Positions 33,392 through 45,740 of a stretch of 64,000 nucleotides of DNA are shown piece after piece (the first letter of the stretch is position 1; every line of letters begins with the position of its first letter). Location of the stretch: positions 12,527,103-12,591,102 of the forward strand of contig OX155960.1 in NCBI GenBank assembly GCA_944548615.1, read 5' to 3'. The position numbers were made by a program, and so were the translations under genes. The notes beneath the pieces were generated by a model. The model was not told the DNA's origin. It was given only the letters and a program-made list of their open reading frames with translations, and did not search any database. This stretch comes from Micropterix aruncella. Taxonomy: Eukaryota; Arthropoda; Insecta; Lepidoptera; Micropterigidae.

Positions 33392-33517
33392 TAATAATAT
33401 GTCTTGATAGCATGCTGAACTGGGGAAAGCATAGCGTGATAGAATTCTGAAAAACAACCACTGCCCCTTGGAAGCGCCAAATGATGATGTCTATCTCATA
33501 GAAACACACTGTGGCTT
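33392..33517. other. Spacer between direct and inverted R690 units
   Basis: About 125 bp unrelated to R690; no feature. Confidence 0.5.
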
Positions 33518-33870
33518 CCTGGGTAAGAGGCGGGCAAAAGACGCCATGGTCCGCGATAGATTCGGTATTCACCGTTTCACCGCTTCGTAAGGGAGAGGAC
33601 CGCGCAAGCGACCTCGAACTCGGAACCAATCGAGAGTCCGGAGAAATCTGGTCACAATTGGAAGTAAGGGCGCGAGTGTCGGGCCCGCCAGGTAATCATT
33701 ACTGGCTATCTCGCGGTAAGGCGTTGGTCTCTTACGGGTTGTGGCGTAGCTAGACGGCGGACTGTTTTTGTCCAAAGTCTTCTACGCTCACTCCAGGGAG
33801 ATAGAACGACTAATCGTTAAAACTCCCTGTGGTGACGGGCTCGCCCGTTGTAGTCGACAACCCAAGTTGT
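33518..33870 (-). repeat. R690, subfamily B, minus orientation, start half
   Basis: 'gcgggcaaaagacgccatgg' to 'gttgtagtcgacaaccc'. The end half of the unit is missing. It lies opposite to the three tandem units, giving a large inverted arrangement. Confidence 0.85.
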
Positions 33871-33886
33871 GGCTTCACGAGGCGAG

Positions 33887-34553
33887 CTAATGGCCTATTG
33901 CAGTTGAACAATTATAACCCATGTGTTAGGGTCGGTCGAACTTACAGGTCAATACCCATCCGGCAGCCTCCAAGCAGGTACGAGCCCGGGCAAGACTCTC
34001 TGCCTGCAAACCATTTCCCTTTCGAATTGTACTTCGGGAACTCCTGGACGGTTTCCGCGCCATGCAGTATCAGCTAATTGAATGTGCACTCTGACGGGGG
34101 CGTCTGAGGGCGGGGGAGTCTGGACACGGCTTTGTTTCCTATAGAGCGGGGGTCGTTGTAAACCTTAACCTTACGGCAACTGTTCTTGAAACGACTAATC
34201 GCCTACCTGATACCGGGGGAAGAGCCGGGCAAAGGATGCCGTCGTCCGCGATAGATTCGGTAGACACTGAAACACCGTTTCGCAAGTGAGAGAACCGCGC
34301 GAGACCGACCTCGAACCTAACCTAACCTAACCGAACCTGTAACCAGTCGAGAGCCCGGAGAAACCTGGCCATAACTGGTAGCGAGGGCGCTTGGTTTGCC
34401 CGCGGCCGTAACTGGTGCAGGGCGGTAGGTGTTGGTCATCTACGCCCTACTCTACTACCGGACTATCATTGTCTTTCTACACTCATCCCACTGTTAAAAG
34501 AACGATCACATATTGTTATACCACCTTGGGGTGACCTGTTGTAGTCGGCACCT
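33887..34553 (-). repeat. R690, subfamily B, minus orientation, near-complete
   Basis: Starts 'ctaatggcctattgcagttg' and ends near 'ggtgacctgttgtagtcgg'. A short (cctaa)n-like insertion ('cctaacctaacctaacc') at about 34315-34335 interrupts the usual 'cctcgaac' block. Confidence 0.83.
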
Positions 34554-34574
34554 TATAACTGTGGATTTATACGG

Positions 34575-35090
34575 CCATAATAAGACCAATGTTGGTTTAC
34601 GGAGCCATACTATGGGGGCCCAAAAATAGTCTTCGATCAGGTGCAAAACGCTGACGTCAGTACAGAGACTTGCATGTGACACTGGTGCCGCGATAAAGGC
34701 ACTCAAGGAGACACTAGAAGTTATATTGTTTCTACCACCTCTAGACCTCCAACTGCAATGAAATACCAACGACAAGTGAAGGAGGCAATGTGGAAGCAGA
34801 TATACTGGAAAGGCTGGGATCAACAAGGACTGCCTCGGAGGGGTACACAAGGACCACCTTGCGTAACAGAACTAAGTCGTGGAAAGCACATGTGAAGAGA
34901 AAAAACTAAGGCAAGCAAAAAGGGCCATTAGGGAACCCACACTAAGATTAATAGGTTACAGCCTGAGACTTCCCAGTGACAATTTGAGAATGATAGTGGG
35001 TTTGATAATTAGGCACTGACCTAACAAGTATATGCACAAACTAGGGATAAATGACGACCTTGGGTGCAGAAGCTGCGCAAAGTAGAATTA
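34575..35090 (+). pseudogene. RNase H-type LINE remnant (internally deleted)
   Basis: Plus-strand pieces: CDTGAAIKALKETLEVIL then FLPPLDLQLQ, as in the post-RT region (GA....TP...LE..L.LPPLDL), and NLRMIVGLIIRH followed by KLGINDD and C-x2-C, as in the Cys-rich C-terminus. The RNase H domain between them is deleted. Same class as the remnants at 1690-2560 and 49380-50830. Confidence 0.72.
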
Positions 35091-35289
35091 ATCGGTTAAG
35101 CATTTAATATGTATATACATGCTCAGCTTCTACCTTATGAAGAAGAAAAACAACGGGCACATAAGAGGTTGCTATAGCTGATATGTAGACATCCTTCCTT
35201 CGTGGATTTTGCTACTAGTCTCCCAGGTGGGCGGTTGGAGGATCTATAACACGGACTGGTATTACATTGATAGTCATTTATTAATATTA

Positions 35290-36040
35290 CACAATATACG
35301 TTGTTTAGAAGAAAGAAAAACAATACATTCAATACAATGTTCCATACAACGATAATAACAACTTTATGTAAAGAATATTTCAGTAAGGCAAGGATAATGA
35401 CTGTGTATTCGCCATTCATATGCCACTGTTTAATGTATGCTAGACTGAACCTCGCAGAAACTGCAATTAATGCGGACATTCACTCGCACTATACCCGTGG
35501 TAGCTTCCTTTTTTGCATACCCCGAATACGACTGGCAAAAGTACAGAATAGATTACACCTTAGCGTTAAATTCTACAACCTACTCCCTACCACTGTTAAA
35601 CAGCTGGAGGACTTAGAATAAAAAAAGGAAATGCTAATAGGCTACAATTTATAGGATCTTGACGAAATTGAGGACCATGAGATTTCAAATGTTGTGCCCA
35701 TTTAAATGACTTAAAAAAGTAGAACAGAGCGTTGTCTGGTTATTTTATTTTGTCCATTTTTTTTACTTTTAGTTTTTAAATGTATGGCGTAGCTTTAATT
35801 TGATTATTTATCACTTTAGTGACAACCTGAATATTACGATGAATAACTTTTACTACGTATATATTCGAATTATTGCCTATTTCAATTATTAGGCTTCTAT
35901 TTTGATTATTTACATATATTTATATTTTGACAATTCAATAGTTAAATTCTTGATACCTAGGTAAAGAGTACTAACGATACTGTTTTTAGCCGAGATTCGT
36001 TGGATCAGGACCCTGATTGGCAGGCAAATCAGAAAAATTA
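35290..36040 (+). pseudogene. LINE-B ORF2 C-terminus and 3' UTR
   Basis: Coding remains read RIRLAKVQNRLHLSVKFYNL then LPTTVKQLEDLE, matching the copy at 13180-13880. The AT-rich 3' UTR ends near a 'gtttttagccg' block, as in that copy. Confidence 0.72.
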
Positions 36041-36834
36041 AAAAAAATAATATTATGGTAAAAGAGAAAAGTTTAATGCAATATTTCTGAGGAAATATTG
36101 CAGCAGTATTAGATTTCTATTATAAACAGAATTTTTATTTATAAATAACTCGGCGGACTGCCATCTAATTAACTTAATTAGGGGTAGTTAACTAGTATTT
36201 ATCTTATAATAACGAGCATCAGTCCTCGCGTCCTCATCAGCGCTGACGTAGGCTGACGCAGTGGAATAATTAAGCGTATTAAATGAGGCGAGATTGCCAG
36301 ACGGAGGTTTAATGAGCGAACCGTTATTAGCGCCCCGCGACGGTTGCTCTTTGATAATCGCAACAACGGCCGCTGGCAACTCTTTAAAACTTTCAAGCCT
36401 CTGGTGCCGCAATTATGCGTAAAAGAAAATAGTAGATGAGGTCATAGGCTCGCTTAAAGCCAACCCCTATTTGATGGAGGTCGGGCGTCACTTCGGTATC
36501 GTGGCAAAACAAAATCAAATGCCAAGGGCTGCGCTGATCTGCTCGACCGCAGTTTCATTTAATTTCATTCATTTTATCGAAACTTACAGCGTTACATGGC
36601 ATACAATAACAAAATTGAAATTGACTAAATTAAAGCTTATACATATGTAGCGTAATACATATATTGAAAGTATCTCAAATTCAAAATTCTTTATTAAATC
36701 TATAAAGTTACACATATTTTAGTTGCAAAGCCATCCTAACGAGGCATTGCCTGTACTAAGGTAGGCATAATGTAAAAGAATGTAGAGTGGTTTACGTAGA
36801 AACGACCCTACATTCGTACGTACTTATAAACGTT
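36041..36834. other. Unique sequence, possible regulatory island, and a LINE 3'-end scrap
   Basis: 36180-36540 is complex, non-repetitive and includes the near-palindrome 'ctaattaacttaattag'. At 36725-36770, 'gcctgtactaaggtaggcat' matches the minus-strand 3' UTR of the LINE-D copy at 55430-55480. Confidence 0.4.
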
Positions 36835-37030
36835 CTGTCAAATTCGGTCCGTGACCAGAATGGAGGACGGAGAAATTCGTCCAATTTGATAGTAAGGGTG
36901 CGAGGTTGGCCGGTGTTTACACTTACCAATGATTTGCGGTTATGGCTCTTACGGGCTCTTAAGGCTCTTACAGATTGATTATGTAACGTGTTGTCTATTA
37001 ACCCCTGGATAGTGTAACGACCCTTAAGTA
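36835..37030 (-). repeat. R690 fragment, minus orientation
   Basis: 'ggaggacggagaaattcgtc' to 'taacccctggatagtgtaac' corresponds to the first third of a unit. Diverged. Confidence 0.6.
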
Positions 37031-37844
37031 TCGTTACATGCAATCAATAAATGCATTGATTTCCAGTGAAATGCACTGACACAAATTCAGCTATTATTCT
37101 ACCACGTGAAGCGATGAATCGGCACAATGAAACAATACTTTTACTCGGAATATTTTGTATTGCATCATTTTTCGGCCTATATAAACCGGCGAAAATATGA
37201 CCAAAGTAGCATTCCTCGAGTAATCACGTCCCCCAAGACAGCGGCGGCATATTCGGTACCCCTCTCACGAGGCGAGTCAACGGGTCCGGCTTCTTGGTTA
37301 CCTTTTCCTTCCTTTCCTTATCGAGGCGAGACGCACCAGTCTGTATTCCCACAGACTTGAGCCGTGCCCAGTACGAGGTACTAGGAGCACAAGTACAATC
37401 TTTATCCATACACCTTCGTAACTTCAGGCAGATAGCCACTACATTCGCGTCAATATATCCTATTCGGGAAGCGTTACAAACTAGCAATATCGAACTCTCA
37501 ATAAATACCTTCTGATACACTTTAAATCGACTTTTAATACGGAGATAACCCACAGTTGACACCACCACCTCACACCGAATAACTTGGAGTCTAGTGAGGG
37601 GTGGTCCCTCACAATAACCATTCTCGCCGGATGGCGTTTTTCAGCTGTGATGAGTCGCGGCCGCCTATATCCGTATTTAAGCAATTATGCAATTATTTGC
37701 GGAAAAAGTCGTCTTCATTGAATAATCCACCGTTATACATTATAATGAGTGTACTAACACCCCTTATAAACAAAAAAAAATGAGGGTCGAAAACATGCCG
37801 TCGTGAGTTTCATTTTCATGGCTGGCTCTCTATGGGTTAAGTCA
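37031..37844. other. Unannotated sequence
   Basis: A 114-codon minus-strand open frame (37224-37568) has no recognisable motif. No repeat or RNA feature identified. Confidence 0.35.
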
Positions 37845-37932
37845 TTGCGTTCCTTCCATGGCAGACAGAATAGCATGATGTCATTATAACATCCTGGAGT
37901 GGTGGGTTCGCCCGTAGTAATCGACATCCTTC
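37845..37932 (-). repeat. R690 terminal scrap, minus orientation
   Basis: 'ggcagacagaatagcatgat' to 'cgcccgtagtaatcgacatc' matches the first ~85 bp of a unit. Confidence 0.65.
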
Positions 37933-38934
37933 AATGCTGAAATACGACATATTGTTTCTAAAAAGTCACGGTAAAGCAATAAATGAAAATCACACGCAAA
38001 CGCCACATGGGCCTATCTTGAGATTTTTACACAGCCACAACACGATAAAGCACGATAAAATTTATTCTCAGTAAACTTAAAGTTAATTATCTTTATCTTT
38101 TCGATATAAGAGGTACATCGACTTACGTAAGAATTACGTAATCCATTGTCGGTAAAGAGCTGTTCTGCCCCCGAGGCTTAGATACATTTTAATGAGGGTA
38201 AATATGGTTTAATTGCTTCGTTGCTAATTAGTTGGTAATATGTGAAAAGCTTTTATTTTACTTTGTTCGTTCGAGTTTTATTGAGTCGGTCATGTACTCA
38301 GATTGAGTACATAGTCGAGAACAGATTATGACGCAACGTCTGGAGCAACTCCTGGTGCCCCTCGCCTCTGCACCACCTGCCTCGGCTCCCCGCTCACACT
38401 CAAGTCTTCGTATAATCTGTAACCGCTACGCGAGCGCTATGGACAACGCTACACCTTGCAGCGGCGCCCAGGCGCTTAGCCATATTAAACATGTATAAGT
38501 TCGGACTCAATAAAATATATTCTACATACTGCTCATCATAACTTAGTTTGTGAGGATTGCTACTTTAACTTATTTTTATCTTAGAGAGTATATTTTACCT
38601 TATATTCATATCATTTTATTACTATAATAGTATATATGTCATAATAAAGGCACTAAAATAATTCTTTTAACGTAAATTTAAGCACACAGAAAATGTTAAA
38701 AACCACACAGAAATACAATTAAAAAAGAGAAAGAAAATAGACAGGAAATATAAGAAAATGCAAAAAGATAATTAAAGGTTATAAAGCATTAACGATATTG
38801 ACTTAAAAAGCATTAACGCTAGTCATCACAAGAATAATATTCCTCCTGTAAGCTAAACGCCTTATCTGTGAGATATCCTTCAGGTGACTCTTAAATACAA
38901 TACAATAAAATACAAAATAATTTATTGTAAAATT
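37933..38934. other. AT-rich; possible solo LTR at about 38292-38526
   Basis: 38292-38526 begins 'tgtactcag' and ends 'aataaaatatattctaca' with a polyadenylation-like AATAAA, which would fit a solo LTR. No second LTR, primer-binding site or target duplication was found, so this is only a suggestion. The rest is AT-rich without features. Confidence 0.25.
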
Positions 38935-39115
38935 AGAGTCCTGTTCACCCTAGAACGGGCTAGTTCCAGTTGGGTTGTCCAGGGTAGACTGTCTACCCTG
39001 GACAACGGCGGCTGCAACGTCACCGAAACGTCGGGTGCTACAAATTTCACGCGGTAAATTCGTTTTCTATCCTATTTATAATGTCAAACAACCGCGATAG
39101 TCTTCGATTTTATAC
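38935..39115 (+). repeat. 'ACGTCGGG' foldback-family copy
   Basis: 'agtcctgttcaccctagaac' opens it. A perfect palindrome with 15-nt arms (ttgtccagggtagac, single T, gtctaccctggacaa) follows near 38974-39004, then 'accgaaacgtcgggtgctac' and the tail 'aatgtcaaacaaccgcgata'. It is the most complete of the four copies. Confidence 0.75.
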
Positions 39116-39201
39116 TGAAGAAATGGTTAAAAAATTGGCAAAAATTGTTTTAGCGGTTCGTCGTGTCATGGTTAGTTTAATTCATGAAGAAGTGATTTTT
39201 T

Positions 39202-40150
39202 TTGATACGTAGTGCACAGAGTACTTTACATAATCACTTAGCGATGAAAAGGCATCCATACAATGTGTACCCAGAATGCTTACGAACGCGTACAAAAAAA
39301 CTAGACCGATTTCACAGCGCTCTTTGCATTTATAACAACAGGATCTTGACTGTCCTTTGGCTCAATTCAAAACTATGGACGAAACAAGGCTTCACAATTC
39401 TCTTAACGCCTATACTTGACTACGGTGATGTTTGTTATATAGATGCCAGTGAGGTTATTTTGAATAAGCTAGAGCGTCTGCAAAATATCTTACTCAGGTA
39501 TGTTTTTAATTTGCGAAAGTTCGACCACGTTAGCTGCTTTCGTGAGCAACTTCATTGGCTTCCTATTCGCGATCGAAGAAGTTTTCATACGTTGTCGCTA
39601 CTCTACAACATACTCAATAAGCCCACTTCACCCTCCTATCTAAAGGAGAATTTCCACCCTTTGGGAGGCCACGGTCTTCCACTTCGATCAAGCCGGGATA
39701 ACACACTCGCCATTCCGATACATCATTCTTCTGTTTACACGCACTCTTTTACAGTTCATTCTGCTCGTTTATAGAATCAGCTCCCTCACTCTATCAGGCA
39801 TGCACCTTCGCTGCATACTTTCAAAAAATTGTTGAAGAAACATCTATTTTTACACAGCCACTAACCAAATACCTCACCTTGTCCTCTCCTTTATCCTTCC
39901 CTGGGCAACCTTAGCATTAGTTACTGACATGTATCTGTATAAGTTTATTTTAAATTTAACTTTACTACTTCTTTGTGTATTGTACGGTGAAAATTAGGAA
40001 TTATTTTATCAAATGGTTGACTGTAAGATATCGCTATAGCGATAAGTCCGCCATTTGTGCATAAATTGTCTTTTTTATAAAACCAGCGTAATATTCATTA
40101 AGTTATGTTTTTATAGCACAATAAAGTTATTCTATTCTATTATATTCTAC
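39202..40150 (+). pseudogene. 5'-truncated LINE (family LINE-C), ORF2 C-terminus with 3' UTR and (TTCTA)n tail
   Basis: The frame from 39202 contains TPILDYGDVCYIDAS, LNKLERLQNILLRYVFNLR and REQLHWLPIRDRR, the conserved region after the reverse transcriptase in CR1/Jockey-type ORF2. A TAG at 39772-39774, where relatives have Trp (ARL-stop-NQLP), is followed in frame to a stop at 39862, so it is a single nonsense change. The 3' UTR runs to a tail of TTCTA repeats near 40128-40150. A minus-strand copy lies at 45116-45985. Confidence 0.88.
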
Positions 40151-40152
40151 AA

Positions 40153-40400
40153 TTATGACCCTGAAATAAAACAACAGCCAACAACCTGGAAACCATTTTG
40201 ACATCCTAAGAAATACAAGGCCATTAATCCATCGGAATGTCCATGGTAAGTCCGTCGGTAAGTTCTGGGACAATCGAGAGGTCACGATTATTGAATATAT
40301 TGATCACGGATTGACTATTACGGGGGCTGTATATGCTGAACAAATAAAGAAAATTGCAAAACGAAATACGTCGATAATGATTCCTACCCAAACGACTTAC
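40153..40400 (+). pseudogene. mariner transposase fragment (catalytic region)
   Basis: Plus-strand pieces read YDPEIKQQPTTWKPF, then, after frame breaks, VGKFWDNREVTIIEYIDHGL and TITGAVYAEQIKK. This is the YDPE-KQQS...W...SP-KK...VFWD..G....DYL..G.TI....Y block of mariner transposases; the Asp in FWD is a catalytic position. The first catalytic Asp region and both TIRs are missing. Confidence 0.75.
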
Positions 40401-41040
40401 ATGTAATAAACTTGTGAAATATGTAATGAAGAGCAATAATAAAAAAATACATTTCGATATAGTAACAAACTTTGCCATTCTACAGTAAACGATTTAATTA
40501 TTATGCGGTAAGTATATTGACGGTCGTGAGTTGGCACTTGTTGCGGAATGAATTCATCCTGAGCAGTTTTGTGAGGAAGTTTCAAACTCTTGCATCGCGG
40601 CACCGGCGCAAAGAATTCAAATTACGGGTCACATTTTATTGGTCCATCAATATTATATTATGGAGCAACTTCCGGTGCTCAGAAACGATCATTTTGTCGT
40701 TTCCGCCGCAGATAAATGGACGTTTTATTGGGCGTCGCTTTATGCGGATGTTCGACGGAATGATGTAACCGCCGGCAATTTGTCATACCGAACAGGGAGC
40801 CGCCTTTTATCTGCACATATTTAGGGATTTGATATCGTCCTTATTTTACGTGTAACTATCATGTTGTAATAATGCTATATCAGTTTTGTTTATGGAGGGT
40901 GAAAATTTAACGAAGTCACGTGAGTAAGCGGTAAATTGGTTAAGCATTCGCGTCAACAATAATGTTAACTGCGTTAACTACATGACCACGTCGATGTTAA
41001 CTACATCACAATATTTGGCTTTACTGATCAGAGTATACAG
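40401..41040. other. Unique sequence, no gene recognised
   Basis: 40650-40830 is GC-richer and non-repetitive; it may be conserved non-coding DNA. No domain in the overlapping short frames. Confidence 0.35.
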
Positions 41041-41082
41041 ATGCTTACAGAGCTTAAGCTTAATTTAACTAAACACACACAA

Positions 41083-41205
41083 GTCTTACACAGTAACAAG
41101 TATAGATCGACTGATCGGATTAAACAAGATACCAACAGACACACGTCTTACACAGTAACAAGTATAGATCGATTGATCGGATTAAACAAGATACCAACAG
41201 ACAGC
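41083..41205 (+). repeat. Tandem duplication, 62-bp unit, two copies
   Basis: 'gtcttacacagtaacaagta' through 'ataccaacagac' occurs at 41083 and again at 41145 with one or two differences. Confidence 0.9.
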
Positions 41206-41229
41206 TTTCTAAAATCATTTGGCCGTCAT

Positions 41230-41830
41230 GCTTAAAACACATTCCCTGATTTGGCGAACATGTCGGCTGAAGCATTGGGTGGAGTTTCTCCCATCTAAAG
41301 GCCTTACACGGAATTCTGGAGTACCTTAGCGTCGGATTCAAAATACTTCTTGCAAATGCTCTAATATTGTCTTTAATGGACTATGACGACTTTGTGTATG
41401 GTGCCTGACTGAACGGAGACTACATAGAATGCAAAATGCCTGTGAAAGATTTTGCTTTAGGATACCTCAACGCCATCATGTGTCAATTTTCCTAGCATGG
41501 CTTATGTTAAGTATGTGTAAAATAATGCAGATTCTTCTTCAATCCTTGTACTTAATGTAGTACGCAGTTGTGTGTCGCGATATATTTTCTCGCTCCTGAC
41601 TTGGTCCAATATTGACAGGACCATATAACTATTCAATCCATTCATATTTCCCAAGCACAAAACCACAAATTGTCAGTGCAATTTCCTCTTTTTACTTTGC
41701 GGTTGTATGAAATCGGTTGGGAATGGCATGGCGATCGCAATAAATTCGAATATTCAAGGGCCTCTACAAAGTACATTAATAAAGGAAAATGTTTAGAGGC
41801 CAAAGATTTTTAGATTTTATTTTAGAATGA
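41230..41830 (+). pseudogene. Non-LTR ORF2 C-terminal remnant
   Basis: Frame-shifted pieces: LMDYDDFVYG-like, then RRLHRMQNACERFCFRIPQR followed by HHVSIFLAWL, corresponding to the 'LQ..QNACIRFIF.L.R..H' region of CR1/Jockey ORF2. No catalytic motifs left. Confidence 0.55.
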
Positions 41831-42065
41831 TAAACTACTTGTTAATTTGATTATTACCATGTTTATTCGTTTGTTTATAATTTTTATCGTGTTTACTTAG
41901 TGTTAAATATTATGGTTTTGATTATTTCGGATTATGTTTTTTTGATTTATTTGATTTCAAATGTTAGGATTTTTTGATTTTTGATTTATTTGATATAGAT
42001 AATTTTATTTTACTTTCATTAAATAGTTGTTACCTGTACAGAAGTGAATCCCGAAAACCAGGTAG

Positions 42066-42480
<415 letters not shown>

Positions 42481-42559
42481 TTGATTGGTTTTTTGTAAAA
42501 TTTCTTTTTTTATAAGAATTCGTTTAAAGGATGACACTTTGATGAAAAAATAAAAATAA

Positions 42560-42860
42560 TAAAAGCCACTTACATAGCTGGAAGGTTTTCCCGGACTGGA
42601 TTGGGAAATGCTTATTTTAAATGAGATGTATGCCTGGATGAGCACCACTTTCGACAGTGCAATGTAGGTTTAATGGGATCCCTAAATCGCTAGCGAACGA
42701 TCGCCCTTCATCCACATCTCAAAAACAAAGCGTATCCTTTTGTAAACCAAAATAAAATGTCTTTATTAAAGACAAATTAAAGCAAAAACAATGAAAAAAA
42801 TCACAATGAATGGTCTCTTAAATGCGAAATGACATACAGAAAATTCGATTTGAAATTCGA
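42560..42860 (+). repeat. Relic related to the interior of hAT-N2
   Basis: Matches about 6165-6440 through blocks such as 'gggaaatgct-at-tt-aatg', 'gac-gtgcaatg-a-gtt', 'tccttttg-aa-c-aaa' and 'aaatgtctt-a-taaagacaaat'. Enclosed by two (TA)n tracts. Confidence 0.65.
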
Positions 42861-42866
42861 ATTTTC

Positions 42867-43729
<863 letters not shown>

Positions 43730-44110
43730 CTTTGAGTCATTAAAATGGACACAATATTTAAAAAGTCATGGCCCATTAAATTCGGCCAGATCAGAGAAAG
43801 GGTGGCCTATCAGCATCTCCTTCGTGTTTTTTTAATTTTTCATCCTTCAGCTTTTTAACAGTGGTAGAGAGTAGATTTTATAATTAAATGCTAAGGTATG
43901 AGTAGCTTTTCTGTACATTTGGCAGTGGTATTCGGCATATGCATAAAAGGTAGCTGCCGCAGGTATGGTGCGAGTGAATGTCCGCATTAATTGCAGTTTC
44001 TACGAGGTGCTGTCTAGCATACACATTAAACTTATATGAACGCCGAATACGTAGTCATTATCCTTGCCTTTCTGAAATATCCTTTGCATGAGGTCCTGCT
44101 CGTTACCTGA
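43730..44110 (-). pseudogene. LINE-B ORF2 C-terminal remnant, minus strand
   Basis: The reverse complement contains 'gaaactgcaattaatgcgga' and 'cattcactcgcac', as at 35460-35485, then NLLSTTVKKLKDEKLKKH, the counterpart of the NLLPTTVKQLED ending. Stops and frameshifts present. Confidence 0.7.
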
Positions 44111-44646
44111 TTCATGCGGAACAGTAATCTCTTATGCAAAATTAAGCTATAAAATACCGCAATGACATAGCAATAAAATACCTTCAAAAAACATTTGACA
44201 TAATTTCCCGAAAGAGACTTATCCTACGCATACGCCCTTTGTCCTCGAAGCTCATTAGCTTTGACGACACAACTATAGAAATGACGCAGCCTCTTTGTGC
44301 CTAGGCGTATGAAAAGGCCGGAAACGAGGTCATTAGCCATTATCTGGCGGTGGTGGCATTAAAAATTGGCCGGCTAATTGAGCCGAGAGTCGATTATGGA
44401 GCGATGCTGCGATTCCGGACCACTGAGCCGTGCGTTTCGAATGGCAGAGCGGCCGCGCGCCGCCCAAAATAAATTTAAATGCCGGTGAATTATAACAGTC
44501 GACGCTCCGCAGCTGGAAACTTTTAATTTGATCGTTTATCGCCACGATTTGCCACCTGTAACAAATGGTCTGTTTTCCGCGTGGGAGCACAATGGAAAAG
44601 AATGCCATTAGCCACCGGCAAGACCTCTACTTACACGCATTGTACT
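44111..44646. other. Unique, complex sequence; candidate conserved non-coding element
   Basis: 44280-44600 is balanced in composition, non-repetitive and contains several 'taatt', 'gattatgg' and 'ttatcgc' motifs of the kind bound by homeodomain and GATA factors. The minus-strand open frame here (44333-44608) has no recognisable motif. Confidence 0.35.
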
Positions 44647-44647
44647 A

Positions 44648-44880
44648 TCCTACTAATATTATAAACGCGAAAGTTTGTATGTATGTATGGATGTTTGTTA
44701 CTCTTTCACGCAAAAACTAATGGATGGATTTTGATGAAACTTTACAATAATATAGCTTACACATCAGAATAACACATAGGCTATAATTTATAAATATATA
44801 GCGTGAATTATCTAAAATATAACGATAACTGTCACATAAGTAGGAAAAAAAATCTAAGAAATTGACATTCGAAATTTAAA
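44648..44880 (+). mobile_element. Helitron 5' portion, 3' end missing
   Basis: Starts TCCTACTAATATTATAAACG followed by 'cgaaagtttgtatgtatgta' and 'ctctttcacgcaaaaacta'. The same 5' sequence starts 44894 and 59966. The body is shared with 59966-60171, but no CTRR end is present. Confidence 0.75.
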
Positions 44881-44893
44881 TTCTATCCTACTA

Positions 44894-45114
44894 TCCTACT
44901 ATAATATTATAAACGCGAAAGTTTGTATGTATGTATGTATGTTTGTTACTCTTTCACGCAAAAACTAATAAATGGATTTTGATGAAACTTTACAATAATA
45001 TAGCTTACACATCAGAATAACACATAGGCTATAATTTATAAAGATATATGGTTTTCTATCATCATTATCACAATTTTCCATCACCACGCGGGTGAAACCG
45101 CTGGGCGCAGCTAG
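44894..45114 (+). mobile_element. Short non-autonomous Helitron with both ends
   Basis: Begins TCCTACTATAATATTATAAA and ends with hairpin-forming 'gcgggtgaaaccgctgggcg' and CAGCTAG, with A before and T after, as for Helitron insertion between A and T. Internally deleted relative to its neighbours. It inserted immediately beside the (TTCTA)n tail of a LINE-C copy. Confidence 0.82.
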
Positions 45115-45265
45115 TCCTTTATAATAGAATAGAACAGAATAACCTTATTGTCATAAAAAACATTACGTAGTGAATATTACACTGGTTAAAAAAAATGATG
45201 CACAGATAGCGGACTTACTACTATAGCAATATCTTACAGTAAACCATTTGACAAACAAATTATTT

Positions 45266-45512
45266 TTCTTGGTAAAGGAAAGTATTGCGAACGCACTTCT
45301 GTGTGTCTGTGTATCTGTTGGGGCGGAAGCTTGGGAAAGGGGGTTGGGGGAGGGTTTGAGCGGGTTAAGGAGTGGGTAGGGGAGATGTTGGAGAGAGTTT
45401 GGGGGGTTTTAGGGGGTGAGTTGGGTTTAGGAGAGTTTAGCACGAGGGGGGGGGGGGGGGGGGATTGTCTGTTTGCCAGGAAAGTCTTGGATGGACACAA
45501 CCGATTTTTAAA
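45266..45512 (+). repeat. G-rich repeat insertion with 'ACACAACCGATT' end
   Basis: Interrupts the LINE-C 3' UTR, which shows it is a mobile or transposed unit. G-runs (including a long poly-G at 45449-45463) lead to 'ttgccaggaaagtcttggat' and 'ggacacaaccgattt', as at 19812 and 23709. Confidence 0.7.
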
Positions 45513-45544
45513 ATTTTCATCGTACAGTACACACAAAAATAATG

Positions 45545-45740
45545 ACGTTATATTTATAATAAACTTATACAAATATATATTAGACTAGGGTTACAGCATA
45601 CCATTTTTTACTAATTTTGTCCAGGGAAGGATAAAGGAGAGAACGTTATATTTATAATAAAGTTATACAAATATATATTAGACTAGGGTTACAGCATCCC
45701 ATTTTTTACTAATTTTGTCCAGGGAAGGATAAAGGAGAGA
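45545..45740. repeat. Tandem duplication, 98-bp unit, two copies
   Basis: 'acgttatatttataataaa' starts at 45545 and 45643, and 'ccagggaaggataaaggaga' ends each unit. Only three or so differences, so a recent local duplication within the LINE-C UTR. Confidence 0.9.

Noticed and set aside
37224..37568. 114-codon minus-strand open frame with a Cys-rich segment
   Set aside because: No motif, repeat relationship or codon-level support; overlapping frames on the other strand are also open.
38292..38526. Solo LTR of a retrotransposon
   Set aside because: A polyadenylation-like end and TG...CA ends are suggestive, but without a partner LTR or target duplication it cannot be upheld as a firm feature.
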